In this document: positions 56,701-64,000 of the stretch, one piece after another
How the letters are laid out: each line of letters begins with the position of its first letter
Position numbering within the stretch: position 1 is the first letter of the stretch
Assembly: GCA_021852345.1 (NCBI GenBank)
Contig: JAJZNL010000014.1
Span: 1 to 64,000, forward strand
Direction: 5' to 3'
From: Actinomycetes bacterium
Lineage (GTDB): Bacteria > Actinomycetota > Acidimicrobiia > Acidimicrobiales > JABEUL01
DNA: 64,000 nucleotides
The notes under the pieces: model-generated
Database searches by the model: none
What the model was told of the DNA's origin: nothing
What the model saw: the letters and a program-made list of their open reading frames with translations, nothing else
Translations under genes and position numbers: made by a program

Positions 56701-57458
56701 CTTTACCTATCTTTAGTGTCGATCAAGATCCAGGTCCGGATTTTAAAGCGCTTTTGACCAAATATAAAGTTAATATTTCAGGCGATATAGCGAAATTTGA
56801 TGCTTCAGACATTAGACATGGTACAACGGTTTTAGCCGTTAAGACTTCTGAAGGTGTGGTGGTCGCGGGTGATCGCAGAGCCACAGAAGGAAATCGAATT
56901 GCCTACCGGTCGATGGAAAAGGTATTTGCAGTAGATTCGCATTCAGCTATTGCCATAGCTGGAGCGGCTGGTCCCGCAGTAGAGATGGTTAAGGTTTTCC
57001 AAATCCAAGTATCGCACTATGAAAAGGTTGAAGGTTCCATGCTGTCTTTGGACGGTAAGGCAAATCAATTGTCACAGATGCTATCAGCTCATTTACCGCT
57101 TGCAATGCAAGGGCTGGTTGTGGTTCCTCTTTATGCCGGTTATGATTTGGCGAATAAGACTGGAAGAATATTTAGCTATGACGTTACGGGCGGTAGATAC
57201 GAAGAGTTTGAATTTGCAACTAACGGTTCTGGTGGTAGAGACGCCAAATCGCTTATTAAGTTGAATTTTAAAGAGGATCTGTCTTCAGATGAAGCTGCAG
57301 TAATTGCCTTGAGGGCACTTGCCGATGCGGCCGACGAGGATTCGGCCACTGGCGGGGTAGATGCTATTAGGAAGATATATCCGATTGTAGTTAAAGTTAC
57401 GGCTGACGGATTCTACAGATATTCTGATGACGAGATTGAAAGTCTAATAAACGCATAA
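56697..57458 (+). CDS. prcB: Proteasome beta subunit
   Basis: Catalytic 20S subunit of 253 residues, made with a 42-residue propeptide. Processing before the nucleophile leaves Thr43 in RHGTTVLAVKTSEGVVVAGDRRATEG, with the Lys and Asp of the active site behind it. The GTG start at 56697 overlaps the pup stop. It assembles with PrcA encoded 18 bp downstream. Length is normal. Confidence 0.96.
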   Translation: MTLPIFSVDQDPGPDFKALLTKYKVNISGDIAKFDASDIRHGTTVLAVKTSEGVVVAGDRRATEGNRIAYRSMEKVFAVDSHSAIAIAGAAGPAVEMVKVFQIQVSHYEKVEGSMLSLDGKANQLSQMLSAHLPLAMQGLVVVPLYAGYDLANKTGRIFSYDVTGGRYEEFEFATNGSGGRDAKSLIKLNFKEDLSSDEAAVIALRALADAADEDSATGGVDAIRKIYPIVVKVTADGFYRYSDDEIESLINA

Positions 57459-57476
57459 ATATTTGAGGTAGTTATT

Positions 57477-58157
57477 ATGTCAATGCCGTATTATGTATCA
57501 CCAGAACAAGTAATGAAAGATAGGGCAGAGTATGCCCAAAAAGGTATTGCGAGAGGGCGGTCTTTAATTGGCTTGATTTGCACAGACGGAGTACTGTTGG
57601 CAGCAGAAAATCCGTCGAAGTCTCTCTACAAAATTGGCGAGATTCACGATCGAATAGCATTTGCAGGAGTCGGTAAGTTTAATGAATTTGACCAGCTGAG
57701 GGTCGCTGGGATAAGACATGCCGATATTAAAGGGTACACCTATTCAAGAGAAGACGTCGATGCGAGAAGTTTGGCAAATTTATACGCTCAATACTTGGGT
57801 CAAGTTTTCACACATGAAATGAAGCCTTTGGAAATTGAAGTTTTAGTGGCAAAATTAGGCTTCAAAGATGAACCTTCGCAGCTGTTTCAAATTTCCTATG
57901 ACGGAACCGTAGTCGACAGGGACAATTTTGTTATACTCGGTGGAGATGCGCAACCGTTACTAGAGCGAGCAAACGAAACTTTAGTTGAGCATTATTCGAT
58001 TGCTGATTCATTGAAAAAAGCTGTTCAAATTTTGCAAGGTCCCGACAGAACGCTAAACTCTGGAGATCTTGAAGTAGCTGTTCTGCAAGACAGGGGTAGT
58101 CGCAGAACCTTTTATCGCTATGATCGCGATATGCTTGAAGAATTAATAAAAGCTTAA
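57477..58157 (+). CDS. prcA: Proteasome alpha subunit
   Basis: Outer-ring 20S subunit of 226 residues, without catalytic Thr. The N-terminal MPYYVSPEQVMKDRAEYAQKGIARGRSLIGL forms the gate region and the alpha-subunit helix. Starts after GAGG at 57465. Last gene of the proteasome operon; the next gene is on the opposite strand, so pafA does not follow as it does in some genomes. Confidence 0.96.
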   Translation: MSMPYYVSPEQVMKDRAEYAQKGIARGRSLIGLICTDGVLLAAENPSKSLYKIGEIHDRIAFAGVGKFNEFDQLRVAGIRHADIKGYTYSREDVDARSLANLYAQYLGQVFTHEMKPLEIEVLVAKLGFKDEPSQLFQISYDGTVVDRDNFVILGGDAQPLLERANETLVEHYSIADSLKKAVQILQGPDRTLNSGDLEVAVLQDRGSRRTFYRYDRDMLEELIKA

Positions 58158-58351
58158 AAATATAGGCAGAATGGTAAGTGAATTATTTGTCTGGTTGCTC
58201 AATTAAGTGTTTTAATATATTTCAGATAACGAGCAAGCAATGACAACATTAGTAACGTTAGTTAAAGATGTTGAATAAATATGAGTCCTAAGCATTTCTT
58301 ATATCGAAGTCTTAACAGTGAACATCTGAAGACACCCCTCAGTTAGATCAA

Positions 58352-59122
58352 TTAATGTTTTTTTGTTCCTAAATATTTCATTCGTCTAACGGTTAATAAA
58401 GCGGTAAATACTGCCCAAACACATAAGACAAGAAATCCGCCGCTATTAAAATTGGTCGGAACATATTTTGTGCTTTGATATGAATAAAATGTTGTCATTA
58501 TAAAAGGGCGAACTGGAAAACATTCTGCAATTTTTGAAATTAGGGTATTGGAAGGGACCATATAGAAAGTACCGCTTATAAAGTACAGTGGTAAAATAAT
58601 GCCGTTTATGATGGGAGGTGCCGCTTCAAGATTTGGAATCAACGTAGCTACTAAGATTCCAAGCAAACAGAACGTTATTGAACCGACCAGTATCGAAAGT
58701 AAAAATATTCCCATATTTGCCGGTAGTCCAAGATGGTAAAAAACCATACCAAAAACCATAGTTGCTACTGTTAATATGAAACCGGTAATTAACGAACTAC
58801 CGATTATCCCTCCTACGTAAACGAAATTTGGTAAAGGAGTTAATTTTAATCGCTTAAATGCCCCATTCTTAGCTCTCGTAACGACCAGCATCGCTACTGA
58901 GGTGTAGCAGCTACTGATAATTCCGAGCGTGATTATTGACGGTACAAAGTAATCAATGAATTTAAGACCATGAATTGTAAGCTTTTGATTACCGAATATC
59001 GTACTGAATAGCACAAGAAACATTATCGTGAAACCGAATGTAAATACCGCCGCTGGTGGGTTTCTCCAAAAACTTCGTTGTTCGTCACGTATCTGTAGAG
59101 TCATGCCTAAAAGATTGTTCAT
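58352..59122 (-). CDS. ABC-2 type permease without adjacent ATPase
   Basis: A 256-residue membrane protein with about six spans. The N-terminal LQIRDEQRSFWRNPPAAVFTF and the last PPIINGIILPLYFISGTFYMVP region match ABC-2 permeases. No ATPase gene adjoins. It lies between prcA and lepB, in the place where mycobacteria have pafA-pafC. A partner could be the ATPase at 26244. A TTGCC-N5-GGCAA dyad is just upstream of the start. Confidence 0.85.
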   Translation of the reverse strand: MNNLLGMTLQIRDEQRSFWRNPPAAVFTFGFTIMFLVLFSTIFGNQKLTIHGLKFIDYFVPSIITLGIISSCYTSVAMLVVTRAKNGAFKRLKLTPLPNFVYVGGIIGSSLITGFILTVATMVFGMVFYHLGLPANMGIFLLSILVGSITFCLLGILVATLIPNLEAAPPIINGIILPLYFISGTFYMVPSNTLISKIAECFPVRPFIMTTFYSYQSTKYVPTNFNSGGFLVLCVWAVFTALLTVRRMKYLGTKKH

Positions 59123-59141
59123 GATAATTAATCTTAACCAG

Positions 59142-59156
59142 TTGCCGACGTGGCAA
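59142..59156. promoter_or_regulatory. TTGCC-N5-GGCAA dyad
   Basis: TTGCCGACGTGGCAA, 20 bp upstream of the permease start in the divergent permease/lepB gap. Perfect five-base arms; possibly an operator. Confidence 0.35.
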
Positions 59157-59239
59157 ATTTACGGGAAGTAGCGGATAGTCAGTAGTGGATTTATAATCAT
59201 GAAAAAGTTTAAATCGACCCTTGTATTAAAGTTGATAGT

Positions 59240-59974
59240 ATGACTTCACAAAATGTCGACAATGAAGGAAACGATAATAGCGGTATGGGTTTAGAGTCAA
59301 CCACCGACGGCGGTGTAAATAATCTAGAAGACGGAACCGCTAACACGAATCCAATTCCGCAGAAAAAGCGTATTCAAAAAATTGTTACCGAATGGATAAT
59401 TATTTTCGCTGTTGCCCTGATAGTTGCCTTTTTGTTGAGAACATTCGTAATTAGTGACTATTACATTCCCAGTGGCTCGATGATACCAACTCTCCAAATA
59501 GGTGACAAAATTATTGTGGATAGGCTCGCTTATGACTTTCACTCCGTTCATGTCGGCGATATTGTTGTATTTCACAACCCCCCCGCCGATACCGGCGAAC
59601 CGCCCGGTACGGACTTGGTCAAACGAGTTATCGGACTTCCCAACCAAACTATTTGGTCTTCTACGAACGGCACCATTTATGTCAACGGCAAGGTGTTAAA
59701 TGAACCATGGCTTACTCCAGCTGCTAAGGCAGTATCGTTTCCGCGAATCTGCTCAGTTCCTTACAATGATATTTTGTATTCTACAAAACCTTACCAGGGA
59801 CAGGGGAATTGTAAACCCTTGCATCTTGGTCCCAACCAATATTTTATGATGGGCGATAACAGGGGCGATTCTAAAGACTCTCGATATTTTGGCCCGGTTA
59901 GCGGGTCACTAATAATAGGCAAAGTTGATCTTATATGGTGGAGACACGGGTCATTTATATTTAAGTGGTTGTAA
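59240..59974 (+). CDS. lepB: Signal peptidase I
   Basis: Membrane serine protease of 244 residues that cleaves signal peptides. A variable acidic N-terminal tail of about 55 residues is followed by one span (WIIIFAVALIVAFLLRTFV), then the catalytic Ser in YIPSGSMIPTLQIGD (near 80), Lys in DLVKRVIGLPN (near 128), and box E GDNRGDSKDSRYFGPV. It leads a run lepB - small membrane protein - tatB - tatC, all export-related. Confidence 0.95.
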   Translation: MTSQNVDNEGNDNSGMGLESTTDGGVNNLEDGTANTNPIPQKKRIQKIVTEWIIIFAVALIVAFLLRTFVISDYYIPSGSMIPTLQIGDKIIVDRLAYDFHSVHVGDIVVFHNPPADTGEPPGTDLVKRVIGLPNQTIWSSTNGTIYVNGKVLNEPWLTPAAKAVSFPRICSVPYNDILYSTKPYQGQGNCKPLHLGPNQYFMMGDNRGDSKDSRYFGPVSGSLIIGKVDLIWWRHGSFIFKWL

Positions 59975-59980
59975 CTTAAA

Positions 59981-60223
59981 GTGAATCAGGTGTTTCTATA
60001 TACGGCAACAGTGTTTATGATAATGACTGTCGGTCTGATAGTTATTATCATGCCGACTCAAATTGAACGTTTAAAAACGCAGACAGACAGTATTTTAGAG
60101 AATACGGAACGTTTGAAAAACTGTGTTCAAAGCGTTGAAAGTAACAGAAAAGTTTTAAGGAAGCTTAAACGTAACTATTTTAAATCTTTTGTAACTTTCA
60201 TTAGACACTTAGTTCATGTTTGA
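59981..60223 (+). CDS. Small single-span membrane protein
   Basis: An 80-residue protein with an N-terminal membrane helix (FLYTATVFMIMTVGLIVIIM) and a basic, Lys/Arg-rich helical tail. GTG start at 59981, 6 bp after lepB. Its stop lies inside the left arm of the hairpin that ends just before tatB. I do not recognise the family; tight coupling to lepB and tatBC suggests an envelope role. Confidence 0.6.
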   Translation: MNQVFLYTATVFMIMTVGLIVIIMPTQIERLKTQTDSILENTERLKNCVQSVESNRKVLRKLKRNYFKSFVTFIRHLVHV

Positions 60224-60265
60224 TTGGCTAAAATAACATATGGAATTGCAATTTTAGCCAATCAA
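60220..60265 (+). promoter_or_regulatory. Hairpin between the small membrane gene and tatB
   Basis: Perfect 15-base arms (60220-60234 TTGATTGGCTAAAAT; 60251-60265) with a 16-base loop. The left arm includes the upstream stop codon and the right arm ends 4 bases before the tatB ATG, leaving only AAAA. Translation of tatB would need the stem to open, or the stem may be a processing site. Confidence 0.6.
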
Positions 60266-60269
60266 AAAA

Positions 60270-60692
60270 ATGTTTAATTTAGATCCCGAGAAAATATTAG
60301 TAATACTTGTCGTAGCGATTATTTTCGTCGGCCCTGAAAAATTGCCTGGATTGGCAAGAAAAGCAGGTAATTTCGCATCCAAATTAAATGATTATAAAGA
60401 AAAATTCACTCAGGAATTAAAAAATGTCGCTCCAGACGTACCGTCCGAAGAGATTATGGGTCAGATTAATCAAATTAGATCAATTGTTAGACCGTCTCGT
60501 TATATTTCGTCCTATATTACTGGGAGCGCCATAAATAAGACCGCTTCACTTGAGAATACTTCTACACATAACGAAATACTTGACGAGGCAAGCCAATCTG
60601 GAGTTGCAGGCGATGCACGATTCAGATCATCGATAAACAGATTTGGTGAAGGCAATTTAATATGGTCCGTTGAAGATCCAAGATTAAATTGA
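60270..60692 (+). CDS. tatB: Twin-arginine translocase subunit TatB (TatA/B family)
   Basis: A 140-residue protein with one membrane helix at the N-terminus and the hinge FVGPEKLPGLARKAG, which reads as TatB (GPExLPxxxR) rather than TatA (FGxxKLPxLG). A long amphipathic helix with KLNDYKEKFTQELKN and a disordered C-terminus follow. It starts 4 bases after a strong hairpin and overlaps tatC by four bases. Because TatA and TatB are related, the subtype is a judgment; no separate tatA is seen nearby. Confidence 0.85.
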   Translation: MFNLDPEKILVILVVAIIFVGPEKLPGLARKAGNFASKLNDYKEKFTQELKNVAPDVPSEEIMGQINQIRSIVRPSRYISSYITGSAINKTASLENTSTHNEILDEASQSGVAGDARFRSSINRFGEGNLIWSVEDPRLN

Positions 60693-61462
60693 AGATGTTC
60701 AAAAAAGCGACGATTAGCGACGATCAAAAGTCTATGCCTTTGATGCAACATTTAGTTGAGCTTAGGTCACGTCTTATTAAGAGTGTCATCATATTTGTCA
60801 TAGCAATTGGGATCACTAATGTCTGCTATAACTATATTTTGGATTTCGTAACTCACCCCTTGTGTTCGGCTAATATTGACCACTGTAAGCTGATTCTGCT
60901 GTCCCCATTGGATGGACTCGCGGTCAGAATAAAAATAACCGCCTATTCGGCATTGCTTCTTAGTTTTCCTTTTATAAGTTATCAGTTAATGAAATTTATT
61001 GCTCCTGGTTTAACTAAAAAAGAAAGAAAGTATCTTTATCCTATTTATATCGCAATAGCGGTGTTTTTTTTATTGGGTGCTGGCATAGCCTATGTAACTT
61101 ACTCGCATGCGTTGCAATGGTTAACGGCTGTTGCTGGCAATAACCTATATGCAAATTACACGGCCGATAAATATATAAGTCTATTGCTGGCATTGATGTT
61201 AATCTTCGGAGTAACATTTGAGTTTCCGGTAGTTTTGGTGGGTCTTGAGCTTCTTAGAGTTGTAACTTACGTTCAACTCAAAAACTTTAGGCGATATGCC
61301 ATGATTTTAATAACGATAGCGGGAGGCGTATTAACTCCCAGTTCAGACCCATTTTCGATGTTTGCAATGATAATTCCGCTCTATATATTTTATGAATTAG
61401 CGATAATTGTGGGAAGAATATTCGTCAGAAGTAGTCCCAAAGTGACTGATTCTTTAAATTAA
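60689..61462 (+). CDS. tatC: Twin-arginine translocase subunit TatC
   Basis: Core Tat membrane protein of 257 residues with six spans. MPLMQHLVELRSRLIKS near residue 11, with the invariant Glu, and LTPSSDPFSMFAMIIPLYIFYELAII near the C-terminus are TatC signatures. It overlaps tatB by four bases (ATGA arrangement). Lies 116 bp before helY, as in mycobacteria. Confidence 0.95.
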   Translation: MKMFKKATISDDQKSMPLMQHLVELRSRLIKSVIIFVIAIGITNVCYNYILDFVTHPLCSANIDHCKLILLSPLDGLAVRIKITAYSALLLSFPFISYQLMKFIAPGLTKKERKYLYPIYIAIAVFFLLGAGIAYVTYSHALQWLTAVAGNNLYANYTADKYISLLLALMLIFGVTFEFPVVLVGLELLRVVTYVQLKNFRRYAMILITIAGGVLTPSSDPFSMFAMIIPLYIFYELAIIVGRIFVRSSPKVTDSLN

Positions 61463-61578
61463 ATATTATTTAGTATTTTTCTATTGAATTGTAATAATGC
61501 GTTAATGTTTACTATCTGCAATGTTTTTATGCAAAACGGTCGCTAACGTCAAGATTTATAAATAATAACCATGAACAA

Positions 61579-63588
61579 ATGAAATATCAATTAAAAGACT
61601 TTAACTTTAAACTTGATAAATTTCAAAGTGATGCGATTGCATTCGTTAATGCAGGATTTTCTGTACTTGTGTCAGCTGCAACAGGTTCTGGCAAAACACT
61701 CATAGCCGAGTACGGAATTACAAAATATCTAAATTTAAACAATTCGGTGATTTATACAGCCCCTATTAAAGCGCTATCAAATCAGAAATATGAGGAATTA
61801 GTCAATATATTTGGAGAGAACGAGGTTGGAATAATTACGGGGGATACAACCGTTAATCCCGATGCGCGTCTTGTGGTCATGACTACAGAGGTTTTAAGGA
61901 ATCAACTATATTCCGAAAATGTCAACAAGAACTTAGGTCTTGTAATTCTAGACGAAATACATTTTATTAAGGATCGCTTTAGGGGAGGGACATGGGAAGA
62001 GATAATAATTAATTTAGACCGCTCGGTTCCAATTATTTGTTTGTCTGCGACTATTTCTAACGTAGCTGAAATGGGGAAATGGATTTCGGCGGTTCACGGT
62101 GATACGTTTATAATAAAGTCTTCTAATCGACCGGTGCCATTGAATTCCGGTCTGTATTTCATATCGCCAGAAGCTAACTATTCTTTAAAAACAATTAGTT
62201 TAGATTCTAATAAATCATACAAAAAAATCAGCAACCTTGAGCGATCGCTATACCGATCAAACTCTACTCAAATTTTAAAGCCAAACCGATTTGAGGTAAT
62301 TGACAATCTAAACGAGACCGATCGACTTCCAGCAATTTATTTTATATTTTCTCGAAATGCATGCGATTTTGCAGTAAGCGATTACATAAAATACGGTGTT
62401 CCGCTTATTAGTAAATCAGATTCTAAACGGGTACAAAAATATACCGAATACGCCCTAAGCGCAATCTCCCTAAGGGATCAGATGGCACTTCGAATAGATA
62501 CTTTACTGAAGGGATTATCCATGGGTGTGGCAAGTCATCACAGTGGAGTTGTACCTCCAGTCAAACAGATTATTGAATCTCTGTTTTTCAGGGGGTTAAT
62601 AAAGGTTGTATTTGCAACCGAGACGTTGTCAACTGGCATAAATATGCCGGCACGAACCGTTGTAATTGATAGCTATTCCAAACGAGACGATTTCGGTATC
62701 AGACAATTGGATCCGTTTGAATTTACGCAAATGGCCGGAAGAGCGGGGAGGAGAGGGCTGGACGATTTGGGATGGGTAATTCTCCCCGTAGATCACAAGA
62801 CACCGCCGAGCACATTGTTTGAAATTGCAAAAAACAGCGAATATGTAGTAAATTCAAATTTTAAACCGACATACAATACGGTGCTCAATCTCCTCAATAG
62901 GTTTAACGAAGATAAAGCTCGTGCTTTTTTGAATAAAACGTTTGCCAAATACCGCGGTAATACAAACTTGACTCGAGAATTTAATCAACGTCAAAAAATA
63001 TTAACATCGCTGGGATATATAAATAACTCGTTTATTACCGAAGGCGGATATGAGCTAAAAAGTATTTATTCTGAAAGCGATTTGTTGTTGCATCAATTCT
63101 TACTGAATTTTGGCATGGACAAGTTGGATCCACTATCTGTCTGTGCGATCTTGGCGGCGTGTATATTTGAAAGACGTGGGGGAAACAGGAACTTTGCTAA
63201 AAAGGCTAAAGAACATTTCTATCAAACCCTAGCTATTAATCCTGGCGTAGAGAAAAGCTTACTTTATTTAGAAGAGACCTTTGAGGCTATTCAATCAATC
63301 GAATATGGATTTAACTTTCAGCCGACCAAAGAACCGGATCCGATGTTTGTGGCGCCAGCAATCAGCTGGGCCAAACAGGTACCGTTTGAGTATGTGGTGG
63401 AAAAGGGATTTTTGTCAGCAGGCGAGCTAATTAAAAATATTCGTACAATGATCGATTTGGCAAATCAGTTGGCTGCAGCCTTTAGTAACCGAACTAACGG
63501 AAATATATTTAAGGAGCTTGTCAGCCTTTTGGATCGTGATATTATTACCGTCAGTGGTAATTTGATTAATAACACTAGTTCAATTTAA
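61579..63588 (+). CDS. helY: Ski2/Mtr4-like RNA helicase HelY
   Basis: A 669-residue SF2 helicase. Motif I SAATGSGKTLIAEYG near 35, Ia APIKALSNQKY, motif II VILDEIHFIKD, motif III CLSATISN, motif V ETLSTGINMPARTV and motif VI QMAGRAGRRGLDD. The C-terminal domain is shorter than in mycobacterial HelY (about 900 residues). Gene order tatC-helY is conserved in actinobacteria. Presumed to act in RNA turnover; substrate untested. Confidence 0.92.
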   Translation: MKYQLKDFNFKLDKFQSDAIAFVNAGFSVLVSAATGSGKTLIAEYGITKYLNLNNSVIYTAPIKALSNQKYEELVNIFGENEVGIITGDTTVNPDARLVVMTTEVLRNQLYSENVNKNLGLVILDEIHFIKDRFRGGTWEEIIINLDRSVPIICLSATISNVAEMGKWISAVHGDTFIIKSSNRPVPLNSGLYFISPEANYSLKTISLDSNKSYKKISNLERSLYRSNSTQILKPNRFEVIDNLNETDRLPAIYFIFSRNACDFAVSDYIKYGVPLISKSDSKRVQKYTEYALSAISLRDQMALRIDTLLKGLSMGVASHHSGVVPPVKQIIESLFFRGLIKVVFATETLSTGINMPARTVVIDSYSKRDDFGIRQLDPFEFTQMAGRAGRRGLDDLGWVILPVDHKTPPSTLFEIAKNSEYVVNSNFKPTYNTVLNLLNRFNEDKARAFLNKTFAKYRGNTNLTREFNQRQKILTSLGYINNSFITEGGYELKSIYSESDLLLHQFLLNFGMDKLDPLSVCAILAACIFERRGGNRNFAKKAKEHFYQTLAINPGVEKSLLYLEETFEAIQSIEYGFNFQPTKEPDPMFVAPAISWAKQVPFEYVVEKGFLSAGELIKNIRTMIDLANQLAAAFSNRTNGNIFKELVSLLDRDIITVSGNLINNTSSI

Positions 63589-63613
63589 AAATTACCTAAA
63601 GTTTATATTTGTC

Positions 63614-64000
63614 ATGTCAATATACGTCACAGAGAAATTTACACCGGCTGAAGCAATTATTCTAAAAAGATATTTCACAAATTTAGACAAACCGGTATTT
63701 GCACTTGTCAATCTTCCTGAGGTCGTAAAAGGTGCTCTCTTTGCTAGATATTCACGATCACCTAAGAGCCTCAGAAGGCTGTTCTTAGACGAATTCGTCG
63801 GCGATCTGGATCTCGAAGGCGACATTACCTTAGACGCTACAATAGGTTTGAAAAGGGCTGAGCAGCTATACGAAAAGGTATTCTTCGAGTATGGTGATGA
63901 TTCGGTTGCACAGTTAGGCGGTGTACATTTAGCTTGCGAGCAGTCCTCTAACTTACTTACAAAAATCTTAGAATGGTCAAGATTGCAGGCGTATTTAGAA
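63614..64000 (+). CDS. ThyX-like FAD-dependent thymidylate synthase, 5' part (cut by window edge)
   Basis: Only 129 codons are visible, from ATG 63614 to the window end with no stop. LFARYSRSPKSLRRLFLDEF and SVAQLGGVHLACEQSSNLLTK match the actinobacterial long ThyX-like proteins, in which the typical ThyX motif RHRxxSxNExSxR comes later and is out of view. The open frame and neighbours support a real gene. It starts 25 bp after helY, so co-transcription is likely. Confidence 0.8.
   Translation, partial: MSIYVTEKFTPAEAIILKRYFTNLDKPVFALVNLPEVVKGALFARYSRSPKSLRRLFLDEFVGDLDLEGDITLDATIGLKRAEQLYEKVFFEYGDDSVAQLGGVHLACEQSSNLLTKILEWSRLQAYLE

Overview
The window is a visibly AT-rich stretch of an actinobacterial chromosome. 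The lineage evidence is a complete bacterial proteasome block (Pup, Dop, ARC/Mpa ATPase, PrcB, PrcA) next to trmI and a ferredoxin, a fused 2-oxoglutarate decarboxylase/dehydrogenase of the mycobacterial Kgd type, a TatBC-HelY block, an F420/PPOX-type oxidoreductase, and a membrane protein opening with the WWQASDGKWYPP-type motif common in Acidimicrobiia. An uncultured, low-GC member of Acidimicrobiia is my best guess; the rank below Actinobacteriota is inference. I see no insertion sequence, prophage or CRISPR array.

Layout. 0.1-5.1 kb: uvrB-uvrA excision repair. 5.2-7.0 kb: DrrAB-like ABC exporter on the minus strand. 7.4-12.4 kb: a small coiled-coil protein, PPOX protein, dienelactone hydrolase, CitE-like lyase and a lone cytochrome oxidase subunit I. 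12.7-18.2 kb: tRNA-Leu, secA-prfB, rnhA and an SDR dehydrogenase. 18.4-21.1 kb: sulfate activation operon cysD-cysN-cysC. 21.7-27.5 kb: flavin monooxygenase, glnD, an orphan ABC ATPase and a small membrane protein. 27.8-29.5 kb: tRNA-Cys and a GH5 lipoprotein.

29.8-38.2 kb is the most distinctive region. It holds a GAF-EAL phosphodiesterase, an FHA domain fused to a PrsW-like intramembrane protease, a membrane-anchored protein with a Thr/Ser linker, and a three-gene operon of TerY-like VWA protein, PP2C phosphatase and Ser/Thr kinase with zinc ribbon and C-terminal beta domain. It reads as a phosphorylation-based envelope or stress signalling island, related to the TerY-P triad known from comparative genomics but with an added FHA-protease partner.

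38.3-40.1 kb: a TetR regulator and an AurF-like diiron protein. Two tandem GTTAC-N5-GTAAC dyads sit against the tetR start codon, and a third copy lies between the ferredoxin and arc genes at 52.8 kb, which suggests a small regulon linking the diiron protein with a ferredoxin. 40.4-48.6 kb: tRNA-Val, FabZ-like dehydratase, exonuclease III, kgd, UvrD-like helicase and a thioesterase. 48.7-49.6 kb: three small membrane or basic proteins (holin-X-like set). 49.7-58.2 kb: trmI, a repeat-bearing membrane protein, ferredoxin and the proteasome operon. 58.4-64 kb: orphan ABC permease, lepB, a small membrane protein, tatB-tatC, helY and the start of a ThyX-like gene cut by the window edge. The pafA-pafB-pafC genes that separate prcA from tat genes in mycobacteria are not here, and Pup ends in Gly-Gly-Glu.
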